The position numbers were made by a program, and so were the translations under genes. A stretch of DNA of 64,000 nt from Calonectria ilicicola (taxonomy: Eukaryota; Ascomycota; Sordariomycetes; Hypocreales; Nectriaceae). Position 1 is the first letter of the stretch, and each line of letters opens with the position of its first letter. Under the pieces are notes generated by a model. The model did no database searches, was not told the origin of the DNA, and was given only the letters and a program-made list of their open reading frames with translations. Where the stretch lies: assembly GCA_020809705.1 (NCBI GenBank), contig CP085827.1:930001-994000 (forward strand), in the 5' to 3' direction. Shown one piece after another: positions 33,901 to 45,637 of this stretch.

Positions 33901-35174
33901 TATTTTTTTGGAGTGGGTGAATTATGTGTATTTAGTCCGTAGTTTTAGGTTAAAGCGGAAAGACTGGCGGGCAGTCATCGGTGGCTAAAGGGTCTCAGCA
34001 TACGATTGGCAGCCGTTCGTAAACAAACATGACCGGACGTGTTGCCTTGTGGCTTGTAAACCCGTTTCAAAACATGGAGAGTGCCAGATGAACACAGTAA
34101 GTGAGTAAAAAAATGGTACTCATTGCAAGATACATGTTCTTAAGAGATATGGAGTATACTATGGTGGAGCCATGCCCTAGTCGTCGGATTGATCAATGGA
34201 ACATATCACAGTGACGGCTTCCTTGCACCCGGACTTAGACTCGCCATCGGGATGAGAAATGTAATAATTTATTGCTATTGATGTATTTTGTATGAAGTAG
34301 GAATGTGTTTGTCATTCAGTCTTGTATTTTGTAGTTGATGCGATGCATGCACGCGTTCTGTTGCGAGGCAAGAAGAGTGTGGGAAGCGCTGGTTAGCTGC
34401 TATTGTCGAAGAAGGGAATGTTTTTGGGAGCAGTGATTCATCATTTCTCTCATAACTGGACGCAAACCCTACGAAACACCACTGGTTTTATATTATTCTG
34501 ATAGTTAGTTGAGTCTCGGCCCTTTGGCTCTGCACCTTGTTTGTTTTGCTGGAGTCATCACAGCTGCTCAGCCATTGCGTGTGAGAACAGCGGATGAATT
34601 CAGATAAAATTGACTGGCCATTGTGAGCCTGGAATTCGTTAAAAAAAAGTTTCACAAGCATTATACATGTGTATACACGTGATTTTGTCCTCATTAGAAT
34701 CCAAATCCACTTAGCGGATGCGTGTTCATCTTTACGCGTCCTGACAACCCGTCAGGTACGTACCACAGCCGCGAATCCACCACAGCTCCCCAGCGCGGGT
34801 ACCTACCGTTGGAGCACACTGTTTTTTTTTAGTGTCTCAGGGCAACTAAATGACGAAATTGGGCCTGGCCTTGGGTCTTTTCCCCTTACCTGGGGCCTTA
34901 GAGTGGAACCTCGTGCCGAAAACGCGCCAGCGCAGCACAGGCGCGCGTCACAATTCAAACTCCAACAATTTTGGCTCCATCACCATCCTCGCACATCATC
35001 GCAGCATCATCATCATCTCCAATCGCGCTGTCCGCCACCTGCGCATCGTCGCGCCGTCGCACAACCGACTCCTCCGTGCATTGACATCCCCGACATCACC
35101 GCCGCCGAGCTTTGCCTGTATCTGCCCGTCACCTCATCCCCTGCGAGCGACTGCTGCATGCGGTTTCCCCCGCC
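30901..35174. other. Gene-free region, right half, AT-rich by eye
   Basis: No frame has a recognisable product. The longest candidate (33176-33487, 103 residues) has no feature to support it. The region carries the inverted-repeat element at 32383-32613. Composition returns to normal at about 34.7 kb, where the promoter of the Hir1 gene begins. The stretch could be decayed repeat DNA, but no transposase remnant is visible. Confidence 0.4.
32383..32613. mobile_element. MITE-like foldback element flanked by TA
   Basis: A 227-bp element (32385-32611) has inverted ends and is bounded by TA on both sides. The left end reads caatacaacccttgaa then t-gattgt. The reverse complement of the right end reads the same 16 bases and then a-gattgt, so about 23 of the first 24 positions pair. 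A second inverted pair, cttaactgct at 32434 and its complement at 32543-32553, lies inside the ends. Between them is about 100 bp of A/T-only or nearly A/T-only sequence. Short size, inverted ends, an AT-rich core and TA flanks fit a non-autonomous Tc1/mariner-type MITE. No transposase is present. Another copy of one terminus occurs at 2813-2830. Confidence 0.65.
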
Positions 35175-38100
35175 ATGCACCTCATCAAGCCGTCATGGCT
35201 GAGCCATAGCGGCGAGCAGAAAGACTTTGAAGTCTACAGCTGTACCGTTTCCCCCGATGGAAAGCGCGTTGCGACTGCTGGCGGCGACGGCCACGTCCGC
35301 ATCTGGTCCACCGAGGCCATCTACGAGTCCAACGGTTCGCCCGAGAGCACCAAGCCGCGCCAGCTCTGCCACATGAGCCATCACCTCGGCACCATCCACT
35401 CAGTCCGCTTCTCCCCCAACGGCCGCTACCTCGCCAGTGGTGCCGACGACAAGATTATTTGCGTTTATCATCTCGACAAGAACCCTCCCGCTGCCAGCTT
35501 TGCCACCAACGAGCCGCCTCCCATTGAGAATTGGAAAACGTACAAGCGTCTCATTGGCCATGACAATGACGTCCAAGACCTTGCCTGGTCCTACGATTCG
35601 TCTATTCTCGTTTCTGTTGGCCTCGACTCCAAGGTGGTCGTTTGGTCTGGGCATACCTTTGAGAAGCTGAAGACGATTCCTGCCCACCAGAGTCATGTCA
35701 AGGGCATCACCTTTGATCCAGCCAACAAATTCTTTGCCACAGCTAGCGACGACCGAACGATCAAAATCTTCCGTTTCACCTCCCCAGCCCCGAATGCCAC
35801 TCAGCACGACATGGTTAATAACTTTGTCCTCGAGACGACAATCAGTGCCCCCTTTAAGAGCTCGCCTCTTACCACCTACTTCCGACGCTGCTCTTGGTCG
35901 CCTGATGGAAACCACATCGCCGCCGCGAATGCCGTCAACGGCCCCGTTAGTTCAGTCGCCATCATCGAACGAACGCGATGGGATAGTGAGATCAACTTGA
36001 TCGGCCACGAAGCACCCACTGAAGTGTGCATGTTTTCTCCTCGACTCTTCCACACCTCTAAGCCTGACAAGGACGCGGCTGCGAACGGAAACGGTGGCCA
36101 GCTTGTCACAGTCATTGCCTCAGCTGGCCAGGACAAGACACTCAGCATCTGGAACACTAATACTTCTAGACCAGTAGTTATTCTCCAGGACCTAGCGGGC
36201 AAGTCGATATCTGATCTGGCTTGGACGCCCGATGGACAGACTCTATTTGCATGTAGTCTGGACGGAAGCATTGTTGTCGCCAAGTTTGGAGAGGGAGAAC
36301 TTGGATGGGTTGCGCAGCCTGAAGAAAACGACAAGGCTCTGCAAAAATATGGCGTTTCTCGAAAGGGCATGGGTATTGCTGAGGATGTCGATGGCTTGAT
36401 GTTGGAGAGCCAGAGCAAGGAGGGCGAGTCAAGAGCTGCTCAATCCAGAATGGGTGCCTTAATGGGTGACCATTCTGAATCCACAAAGGAGTCGACACCA
36501 GCTACTAATGGCACCAAGGGAAGCAAAACTGCTGCGCCTGCTTCTGCGCCTGCTCCGACAAATGGTGAGCCAGCAGAACCCGAGAAGAAACCAGAGGAAG
36601 AGGCTGCGGACAAGACCGCTGAGCGAGTCAAGGAGCTTAAATCAAGAGTGACTGTTGGTAAGGATGGTAAGAAGCGAGTTGCGCCTTTGTTGGTTTCGTC
36701 CTCAGGGACTGGCACATCATCCTTGCCCCAAACTCAGCTCGTTGGAACAACTACGAGCAAAGCGGCTCAGAACGACGCTCCACAGACCATTCTAGATCTC
36801 ACCAAGCCGTTTGACGGATTGCCTAAGGGAGGCATCGCTTCAATGCTGCTTGGCAACAAGCGGCGGATAGCAACTACTGAAGGCGAGGACGAGGAAGAAC
36901 CGGCTGCAAAGCGAGCTGCTTCAGGCCCCACACCCATTGTCACTAATGGTGCGGATGGTGTTGAACCAGCCGCTCTAACACCCGTTCAGAACGGAGTCGT
37001 GCCCACGCCCGAGTTTCTTCGACCAGCCGTTCTTAACCCATCAATCTCCTTTGCTCAGGTCCGACTCGCTGTCCCACGAGTACGATCTCACATTCTTCGC
37101 CCTCTAGAGCGTGGGGTTCTCCAAGAAGACTCCTCTTTGGAGGATGCATCCAAGATTCCTGAGAATATTATTCTCGAAGCTAAGAATGAAGCCAACCCTC
37201 GAGATCCTTCACACGTGACGGTGACCAAGAGAGGCGCTTTGCTTTGGGAAGAGTTTCTGCCGAGAGCCATCATCTTGGTGACAGCTAATAAAAACTTTTG
37301 GGTTGTAGCGTGTGAAGACGGATCTATCCATGTCTGGACACCCGCTGGCAGGAGACTATTGAATCCCATGGTGCTGGAATCGCAGCCCGTCATTTTGGAA
37401 TGTCGCGACTCTTGGTTGCTGTGCATTACTGCCATGGGTCTCGCACACGTATGGAATATCAAGACGCAATCCTCGCCTCATCCTCCAGTCTCTCTGGGCC
37501 CTATCCTGGATGTCGCCATCACATCTCTCAACCAGCACACCGCAACGCCAGGGCCTGGTGTTACGTCGGCGCATCTAAATAGCACTGGCCATGTCGTCGT
37601 CACCCTGACGAACGGCGATGGCTACTACTACGCCCGAGAAATGTACACTTGGCAACGACTGAGTGAAGCTTGGTGGGCGGTGGGCTCTCAATACTGGAAC
37701 TCCAACGACTCATCGATCTCTGCCCTACAGTCTACCGCCGTGGGCGCTTCTTCCAAGGACGGAAAAGAAGAAAAGGCCAGTGTTTCTTCTGGCATCATTC
37801 CCTTCTTGGAGCGCCACACGACCAATGAATTTCTGCTTAAGGGTCGATCGTATGGCCTGCAGCGCATCATCAAGATGCTTATCCAAAGGAAGGAAGCTGA
37901 GAACCTTGAGAGCAGCGTTAGTGTCGCCCACCTCGAGAACAGAATGGCTGGAGCTATGCAGCTGGGCGCCAAGGAAGAGTTCCGATTGTATTTGTTCATG
38001 TATGCAAAGCGACTTGGAGCCGAGGGAGCGAGGCAAAAGGTGGAAGAGCTCCTCAACAGTCTTCTCGGAGGAATTCTCGAAGAAGAGGACAAGTATGAGG

Positions 38101-38359
38101 ATGAAAATGAAGAGGCCGGGCAAGGGTGGTTCAGTAAAGAGGGAGAAATTTGCGGATGGGACCGCAAGGAGCTTCTCAAGGGCGTGGTGATGATACTCGG
38201 TATGTTGATTCTGTATCCCAGGACGACCCGCAACAAGTGCTAACATGAACAGGAAAATTCCGTGAGTTGCAACGGCTAACGTTGCAATATGCAAGGGTCC
38301 TCGATCTTGACCTGGAGGGCGGGTCGGTGGACGAGGACTCAATGGATGTCGAGTCATGA
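35175..38359 (+). CDS. hir1: Hir1/HIRA histone chaperone subunit
   Basis: This encodes the Hir1 subunit of the HIR complex, which deposits H3-H4 independently of replication and represses histone genes. Exon 1 is 35175-38199. A 53-nt intron (38200-38252, GTATGT...AACAG with a GCTAAC branch site) leads to exon 2 (38253-38359), giving 1043 residues. The start MHLIKPSWLSH is typical of the family. About seven WD40 repeats fill residues 10-400, for example DGHVRIWS and DSKVVVWSG. A disordered acidic and Ala/Pro linker follows. The Asf1-binding B-domain motif lies near residues 492-508 (TVGKDGKKRVAPLLV). The C-terminal HIRA domain (about 640-1000) includes FWVVACEDGSIHVWTPAGRR and LAHVWNIKT. The protein ends in an acidic tail. 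Length is in the family range. The second exon is inferred from the conserved LQRLTLQYARVLD ending. Confidence 0.95.
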
Positions 38360-39746
38360 GAGGGCGAGGGTTGTGACGCAATCCGTGTATCAATAATACA
38401 TGAGGGTAGGACATGGCCTACCGATGGGACAAGGCCGGCGTTGGGGTTAAGGGACATCTTGAGGCGAGACCCGGCTGAGGGTTGCGTGTTGGCATAGATT
38501 TAGCTTGTTTTGGATTTCATTGTATTAATGAAGAGCATTCATGACGCATTGCGAGTTGTGTGAGAGGAAGATTGTGCTGTGAGCTGTTACATAGCATGCG
38601 AGATGCTGGGCACGGCCAAGGCTTGCGGATTTGGGGCTGATGATGTTGGCCAGCATAGCCCTGGGGCCTGCTGTTATTGGTGCTTGAACAGTGCCACCGA
38701 GTCGAAGCCGTCGTGAGACTTGACGAGGTGCGTTTTCACTAATGCCCCCGGGTCATGCGACTTGGAGACGGTGCAACCGAGAGCAGCCTGGCTCGCTTCT
38801 TGCTCCAGCAATTGTTTCTATTGCTGAGAACAGGGCAGCTATCGCAGACGGGCCGTCCCAGGCGGACCGCTGGTTACTCAATGCCCATAGGGTGCTTGTG
38901 TCTCAACGTCAGCCAACTAACTGGACGGGCCAGGACGGAAGATGTGACGAGCCAAGATTGTAGCATGTCGTTGACTCAACGCTCTCCGTGGAGGATCCCG
39001 GAACACGCCAACCTGCTGTCTCACCGGATATTATTTGTCCAGGGCTCTCGCCAGTGTGTGCATTGCCAATGATGCCTTGCCAACCAGTTCCTACTGCCCA
39101 GGCCTGAGATAGAGGCAAACATGAGGGCGGGCTTGGGCTTGGGCTTGGGTGAGTTGGCTCTCTTGTGCACCCCCCGCCGCCTCGCTCGCCGCTTTGCACC
39201 TGCTCGCAGCTGCGTCAGTGACAAGTGAGCACCCCCGTCGCGTCCTAAACAATAAGGCCCGGATATTTAACCCATCTCCTCGTCATCCCCATTCACATGT
39301 TTCTCACCTTTTACATCTCTGAATTATTTCTTCATTGACTGATCTAGCTTCAACTTCGACTTCGACTTGAAACCTTTGTCTTCAACTTCACTTTGATCTC
39401 ACCTTCGACCCCTACTTTTCTTTTTTTCTTTTTTTCCTTCCCGGCACCTACTTCCAACTTCATTCGACGTTCCCTTGTTCAACTTCGGCTTTCACAACTC
39501 TTCTTCTCTTGTCTTTACTTTGCACTCCTTCAAAGACTGTCCAACTCTTGGTGCGTCTTGACACGACACTCTTGTTGTCCAGACACTGCCTTGGCCCACG
39601 TTTTCTCCTTTCACCCCCTTTCTCTTCAAGCATCTGCATCTATACCATACTCGGCATAGCTACTCCCTCCTTGCCCTTCCAAGTCTCTCGTTCTGCCGCG
39701 CTCACTCCACCATTTGTCCATCGTGATTGAAACCTCATTGTTGCCA
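38360..39746. other. Intergenic, promoter region of the mannosyltransferase
   Basis: No gene is supported. From about 39300 the DNA becomes strongly pyrimidine-rich (CTTC and TTTC runs), typical of a fungal 5' leader, up to the start at 39747. Confidence 0.5.
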
Positions 39747-41187
39747 ATGGCCAGGCGCGGGCTCGTCTTGTCCCCCTTATGGGCGTGGATAAGCCTCATG
39801 CTCTGGACCTCGACTCTTGCTCGCAGTCTGGGTGTGTCTTCTCACGCTGATCCACCCCCTCGAGCAGCCCTCGTCTCCCTCACTTACGAACATGACCTTC
39901 CTGCTATGCTCTCCTCTATCCGTCAGCTGGAGGACAAGTTCAATAACCTGTACCAGTACCACTGGGTATTTTTCAGCAACGGCGAACTCAGCGAAGAATT
40001 CAAGGAACAGACTTCCAACGCCACAAATGCGACCTGTATCTACGAGGTTATTCCCCACGAGAACTGGAGCGTCCCAGGCTGGATTGATCGTGCCCGTCTT
40101 CCTTCGACCTCGCCAGATGGTACTCAAGTTGGCATTGAGCCCGACATGCTCCCTGTGGATGCCCTGCAGAGGCATCGCTGGAACTCCGGTCTCTTCGCTC
40201 ATGAGAAGCGACTCAAAGGCTATGATTGGTTTTGGAGAGTCGAACCCGGCGTAAGTGACATGCCCCATGGGTGGGAGACGCCACCGAGCCCCCAATGGCT
40301 AACAGGCAAGCTAGGCGCGACCCACTCGAAACATTCAATTCGATATTTTCCGGTACATGCGAAACAAGAATATTACCTTCGGATTTCATCGAGACGCCGC
40401 CACCGAGTCGAACCTGCGAGCTCTGTCATTCCAAGTCAAGTCGTTTATTGACAAGTATCCCGAACTCGTCCACGAGGAAGCCGATATCTCCTGGCTCTTT
40501 GACAAACCGTCGCCCGAGAATGACATGGACATTGCGATTCAAAAATCATCTACCCATGAGAAATCGGACGGGCTGAGTCAGCGAATCATCTAGGAAGATC
40601 GCTCCAGTCTGGAGGATGACTCGGTAGCTGATGTGTCACAGGCCTCTGGCGATGATGAAGAAGACGACGACGACATGCTGTTCTCTCTGGCCGACTCTTT
40701 TACGTCTTGGCTAAACGGCATTTATGAGGGCAGCTTTTACCCCACATTTGAGATTGGATCTTTGGCTTTTTTTCGTAGCCCCAAGCACATGCTATTCTTT
40801 GATCATTTCGATAGTGCGGGGGATTTCTACTACCGCCCAGTCGGGGATGTGCCGGTGCACACGCTCAGCGCCAGCATATTTCTCCCGAAGCAGAGCGTCT
40901 GGAACTTTGGAAAGAAAGAAGGGCGACATCGCGCCCGTCACGAGGACCGCCCCAGCCAACCAAAAGCGACGCCTGACCCCGACATGGAATCCGAACATGG
41001 CACACAACTGCATTTGACAAGCACAACAGTCTCTGGAAGTGACACCCGGAAGGTGGTGCTGGACTGGTTTGCGCTGTGGGAGGCGATTGCCCGTGATCTG
41101 CAGAGGGAAGGGGCCAAACCGGGATTGAGAGCTGGTAACACTGTCATCGACGAGCGCAACTTTGCTCTTCAGATGCAATCTCTTTGA
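39747..41187 (+). CDS. GT15 (KRE2/MNT1-type) alpha-1,2-mannosyltransferase, with in-frame TAG
   Basis: This encodes a Golgi type II mannosyltransferase that uses GDP-mannose to extend O- and N-linked mannans. Exon 1 (39747-40250) has an N-terminal signal anchor (about residues 8-26), the ALVSL start of the catalytic domain and WFWRVEPG at its end. A 64-nt intron (40251-40314) is followed in frame by TRNIQFDIFRYM and ITFGFH. A TAG at 40591-40593 then interrupts the frame, which otherwise continues to 41187 with FYPTFEIGSLAFFRS, DFYYRPVGDVPVHTLSASIFLPK and a C-terminal DWF. The stop can be removed by a 51-nt phase-1 intron, 40577 (GTCAGC) to 40627 (GGTAG), giving 441 residues. Its branch site is weak, so a nonsense allele of 260 residues is possible. 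FEI carries the family's catalytic Glu, but the usual NLCHFWSN before it is replaced. Confidence 0.8.
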
Positions 41188-41373
41188 GATGGGTTGTACA
41201 CAGAGCCACAATATTACGAGCTGAGATAAGAATTGGTAGCAGGTTTATGCGAATGACGAGTTGATGGCTGAAGGTGTGATGTGTCTAGTACAAGTAGTTG
41301 GGTGTGACGTCTCGCAGGCCGAGAAGCACAGAATAGACAGTTATGGCTAAGCATTGGAGTTTTTGTTTCGTTT

Positions 41374-41478
41374 GTATGTATGTATGTGTGTATGTGTGTA
41401 TGTGTGTATGTGTGTATGTGTGTATGTGTGTATGTGTGTATGTGTGTATGTGTGTATGTGTGTATGCATGCATGTATG
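41374..41478 (+). repeat. Octamer microsatellite (tatgtgtg)
   Basis: About ten near-perfect copies of an eight-base unit, with tgtatgcatg variants at the right edge. Open frames through it on both strands are artefacts. Confidence 0.9.
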
Positions 41479-42012
41479 CGGCGGTGAAGAGAGGGTGCGT
41501 GATTGATTCATTAGGCCATGTGCCACTGCTGCTGCTACTGCCATTGGCTCTGGCACTTACTGTATTGTATAGGTTGGGTTGGTTGGCATGTCGTTGGATG
41601 TGGCACAGACGCCAATGCCAGCGAAGTCGGGTGACGCACGTGTGGACGGGAGGGCGACGCGGGGTGTTGATGGGGGTGCTGATGGGTGTGTTGATGAGCA
41701 GGGAAGGATGGGGCTAAGGGTGCCTTGCAGCCATGTGAGGCATGGCCGGCGGCGGACATGTATGCACATGTACATGTAAGATGGAGGACTGCAGCGGAGA
41801 CATGAAACGGAGAAGCAAGGCGTCGAGACAGCGGATGGCGCAGGGTATGACGCCGGTTGGTGTGACGGAAGGGTTTTTGGAGGGGGAACGGGTGATGGAT
41901 CCGAGGCACGATGACGATGCGGGAGGTATTTCAGCCCTGCTTTTTGTTTTGTCCTACTTGTTCATTGATTCATTTAATCATTAATTCGTTTATTTGATCA
42001 TTTATTTTGAGG

Positions 42013-42046
42013 ATTTTATTTTATTTTATTTTATTTTATTTTATTT
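42013..42046 (+). repeat. Pentamer microsatellite (tttta)
   Basis: About seven copies of the unit lie in non-coding DNA. Confidence 0.85.
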
Positions 42047-44178
42047 CACTCTATCTATTTTGCCTAAAAAGACGACAACATCAGTAGGGCTGAGAGAACG
42101 ATGGTGTCTCGTGCTGTCTGTTGCGGGGGAATGAGCTAAGGTTGGCCCAAGTGGTGAAGCTAGTGGTGCTTGGCGATGGTGGTGCTATCGGTTGCGGCAG
42201 CAGCATGGGAGGCACGTGGTGTATTGAGGGGGTGATGGTCGGCTGTAGGTCATTGAATTGTGAAGAGGGTCAATAGCGGATCACGTAGTTGACAGGAAAG
42301 GAAAAAAAAAAAACCACGCGCGCACAACCAAGCTAGGGGAAGAGCAGCCGGAATACAAGACAAATGCGGTGAAGTGAAAGCGGAAACCCGTCATTTCGCA
42401 TTGCATGCAACAAAAAGGGATGGTTCGTGACGGAGAGGCAGGTGAAATGCTACCTCTCATCAATCAAAGTGGCCGTGGCGGGGGGGGATCGTCTGGGGGA
42501 GAGCAAGAAAGTGCGGGGGGAACTAAGTTAGCGAGACCCCCGGAGCTTTTGATGGATGACGATCGACGCCGGGTCGGAGACGGAGGGTGTGACGGACGCT
42601 GGGATGGTGTTACCGGCTTGGGCGAAAGGTGCCGACTTTTCCTTCCAAGGGCGCCTGTCAAATGACGGCACTTTTGCGACGACGGCCTCGGCTTGTGTGA
42701 CGGGTTTGGAGAGGCCGCGGAGTAATGGCCTGCTGAACGACAGGCACGGCGGGTAGTTGGTGAGTCAGGCTGCGCGGATTAGCCTTGAGAGCCCTGCTGC
42801 TGCTGCTGTGATGGACATGGCATGGCTGGCTGGCGTAACATGGGTGTTGCATTCAAAACGGGATGCCTCTAGGCCGAGTCGGTGGCTGGAAGAGGCACTG
42901 GGACTGGGGCCCGGGGCCGAGGCGAACTGCTGTCGCCCGACACGTGTAAAGGATGCGCCCCGGTTTTGACGGCCATGTGCTGTGTGCTGTGTTGTTCTGT
43001 CACCGCAAGGAGAATAAGAAGAAGAAGAAGGAAAAGAAGTAGGCAGCAACGTGCGCCAAGGGCCAAGGGCCAAGGGGATGGATGCATCATGGCCATAGCA
43101 CATAGCTCATAGCACATAGCATTGGCCATGACATGATCAAGGGCCGAGTCGCACAGCCGCAGGTTTGGATGTGCGCCCACAACGCCACCTTCAGATTTAA
43201 ACATTGGTGAATCTGCCAGCGTCCAGGCGAAACAAGCCCGACGAGTAGAGCGCACTGGGGCATGGCATAACCAGCTGGTGCCCGCGGCCAGCGCAACAGG
43301 ACAGGGATCAGCCCTGCATGGGCTAAGTGAAGAATGCAACATGGAGCAATACAGTGCTGACGGCTTCAGCAGGTCATGGGTAGCTCGGCGCCCAGAGCAG
43401 CACCATCACCGCCCAACCCGACAGGTCATGGATGCTAGATTTGGTATATATCGCTCTCGTTGTTTTTTTCTTGGCCGTGCGGGAGTGTTCCCACCTATGT
43501 TTGGTCCGTTCGCTTTTCGTATCTCGTAAAAGAAACAAGGTCAGGAAAAGCAAGAAAATATGGAAACTCAACCAGCCAGACAGACACTCGAGCCAACTGA
43601 GCTGCAAGTAGGGTCACGCACATGAACATACACACACACACAAAGAGGACCCCGAAAGATAGACTTTGCTCTCAATGTCTAGAGATCGACTACCTAGGTA
43701 AGGCGTCATAGAGCGGGAAGAAATTGGCGGGGGGAGAGCTGATCACGACGGCACAGCAAGAAAGGAAAAGAGGCAAGCTCTAGCGGCGGGGAGGGTGGAA
43801 AGGAGGGCGGGGAACAAAATGATGGATAGATTCGACAGGGGCTAGTGTGATTTGGGGCGTGATGGTGGGAGGAGGTCCCTTGAATTTTTTTTTTCCCTCT
43901 CTTGTTGCGGTGTCGACGGACAGTGGTGAATCATGGAATAAAGGTGCTGTACAGTAGTGTGTGTGCAGGACAGGGGGAGCATCTGCTCCACACCCCTGTT
44001 TTGCCCAAGTCGGGAACAAAAAGACGAAAAAACCGGGGTTGGTTGGGCACTTTAAAGGCTTGGCAGGGCTCTCTGTCATTATGTGACGGGAGCTGTCAGG
44101 AGTTGCAGAAAGCAGTAAGTAGGAGGTAGTAGCAGCTAGCAGTAGCAGAAACAGCAGCTCTGAACGGGAAAGCTCGGC

Positions 44179-44211
44179 TATTATTATTATTATTATTATT
44201 ATTACTATTAT
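44179..44211 (+). repeat. Trinucleotide microsatellite (att)
   Basis: About ten att units, the last with a substitution, lie in non-coding DNA. Confidence 0.85.
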
Positions 44212-45637
44212 GAAATAGGGAATTAGAGCAAGGTGCTAATGCCCTGGAATGCAACGTGTTGTGAGACGCCATCTGTAAGGGGGTTGCAAGGCGTCGACGG
44301 CGACTCATGACAGGCAGGCAAAACGACAATTCTGGCGCATCCCACTGGCCGCCCGCCAGCTCGCGAGGCGCCGCCACTCGCGGTTCTGGCTTGGGCTGGT
44401 CAGTGACCCGAAAAGGGCCCACGGAAAGCATCGACCGCTAGTGGTCCCTCAGTGGTCCCCCCAGAGGCCCTGGCGGGAGTCTCAGTGGAGGAGGAGGGGG
44501 CTGCTTGAGGGGTGGTGGATTATGGTTATGGGGGAAGGGGACGCAAAACTCCACAGACAGGGCAAACCACAATGCGACCAGCCGACCGCCGCCGCCGCCG
44601 CTGACTTACCGGTAGTGCATACATGATTCTGGCCCCTTGCTGCTTGCTTCTGGCGACTCACCACTGTCTCTTCTCCCCCATGTCTAACTGGGCCGAACTC
44701 TATATTTCTTCTTTCTTCTTCGTCTGCTAGGCCATCCATCTGTGTCTCCCATTGAAAGCCCCGTTTCTTGTTTCCCGGCGTGCAGCGGCCCATTGGCGAG
44801 CTCCATCCACCCAGCTTTGCCCGTTGCGCGCATGAGAAACACTGAGCTCTGCTACCCGTCTGGTCCTTGTCGGGGGCTTCCCTTTTGAGCTCTGCACCCT
44901 CACTCCCCTCTGTCATTCGCCCTCCACCACTGCTGCTACCACTACCAGCACACACCACCAACCACCAGCCGTCTTCTCTTCTCTTCTTTTTTCTTTTCTT
45001 CTTTTGCTCCTCACCGTTTCAACCTTCTCCTCAACCATATCCTCCTTTCCTTTTTTCCTTTCTTTTCTTATACGCTTCCTCACCCATCCCTCGCCGTTTA
45101 CCGTCTTACCCTCTGTTCTGCTGGTCCGCTAGCTCATCGCCACTGCACAACCACCCCGGTCGCCATTTTTTCCCCCAACCCACCACGCCGGTGAAGAAGC
45201 ACTACCGCGTAAATCGACATTCAAGGTCGAAAACAAAAAAGAGTGTGCTTGGCTCCCGAGCCTTGGCAGCACTACGGCGTTGCGATCGCAGAGGAGCCCC
45301 CGGCTCGTACCCGAACAGAACTTGAACTTGGTTCCATTTCATCTCCCACCGGCCCGTGGCGTCGCCGTTGACCAGGCCCCTACATTTCCCTCGACTTTCG
45401 TCCCCACGATCGCAAAACGCCTCTGACACGACCGTGACACCAAAAACCGGCGAGACGAGGCAGGCCCCGAGGTCCTGTCGCATAACCCCCTTCGAGCTTC
45501 AGTCGCAATCGCATTCTGCGTGCGCTAAAAGGCCTTGGGCTTCGACCCCATCCCAAAGGCATTTACAAATCGTCATCACCCCTCTCGCCATCCGATCCCC
45601 ACACAAGCTTCTCGCTTCGCCCTGCGTCGTGTGCGTC

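Larger units (their letters stand above)
41188..45637. other. Intergenic, 4.4 kb, several simple repeats
   Basis: No gene is supported on either strand. Tandem repeats lie at 41374-41478, 42013-42046 and 44179-44211. From about 44940 a CT-rich tract leads into the long, pyrimidine-rich leader of the transporter gene at 45638. Confidence 0.45.

Noticed and set aside
41285..41556. His/Thr/Tyr repeat frames on both strands
   Set aside because: They are translations of the tatgtgtg microsatellite.
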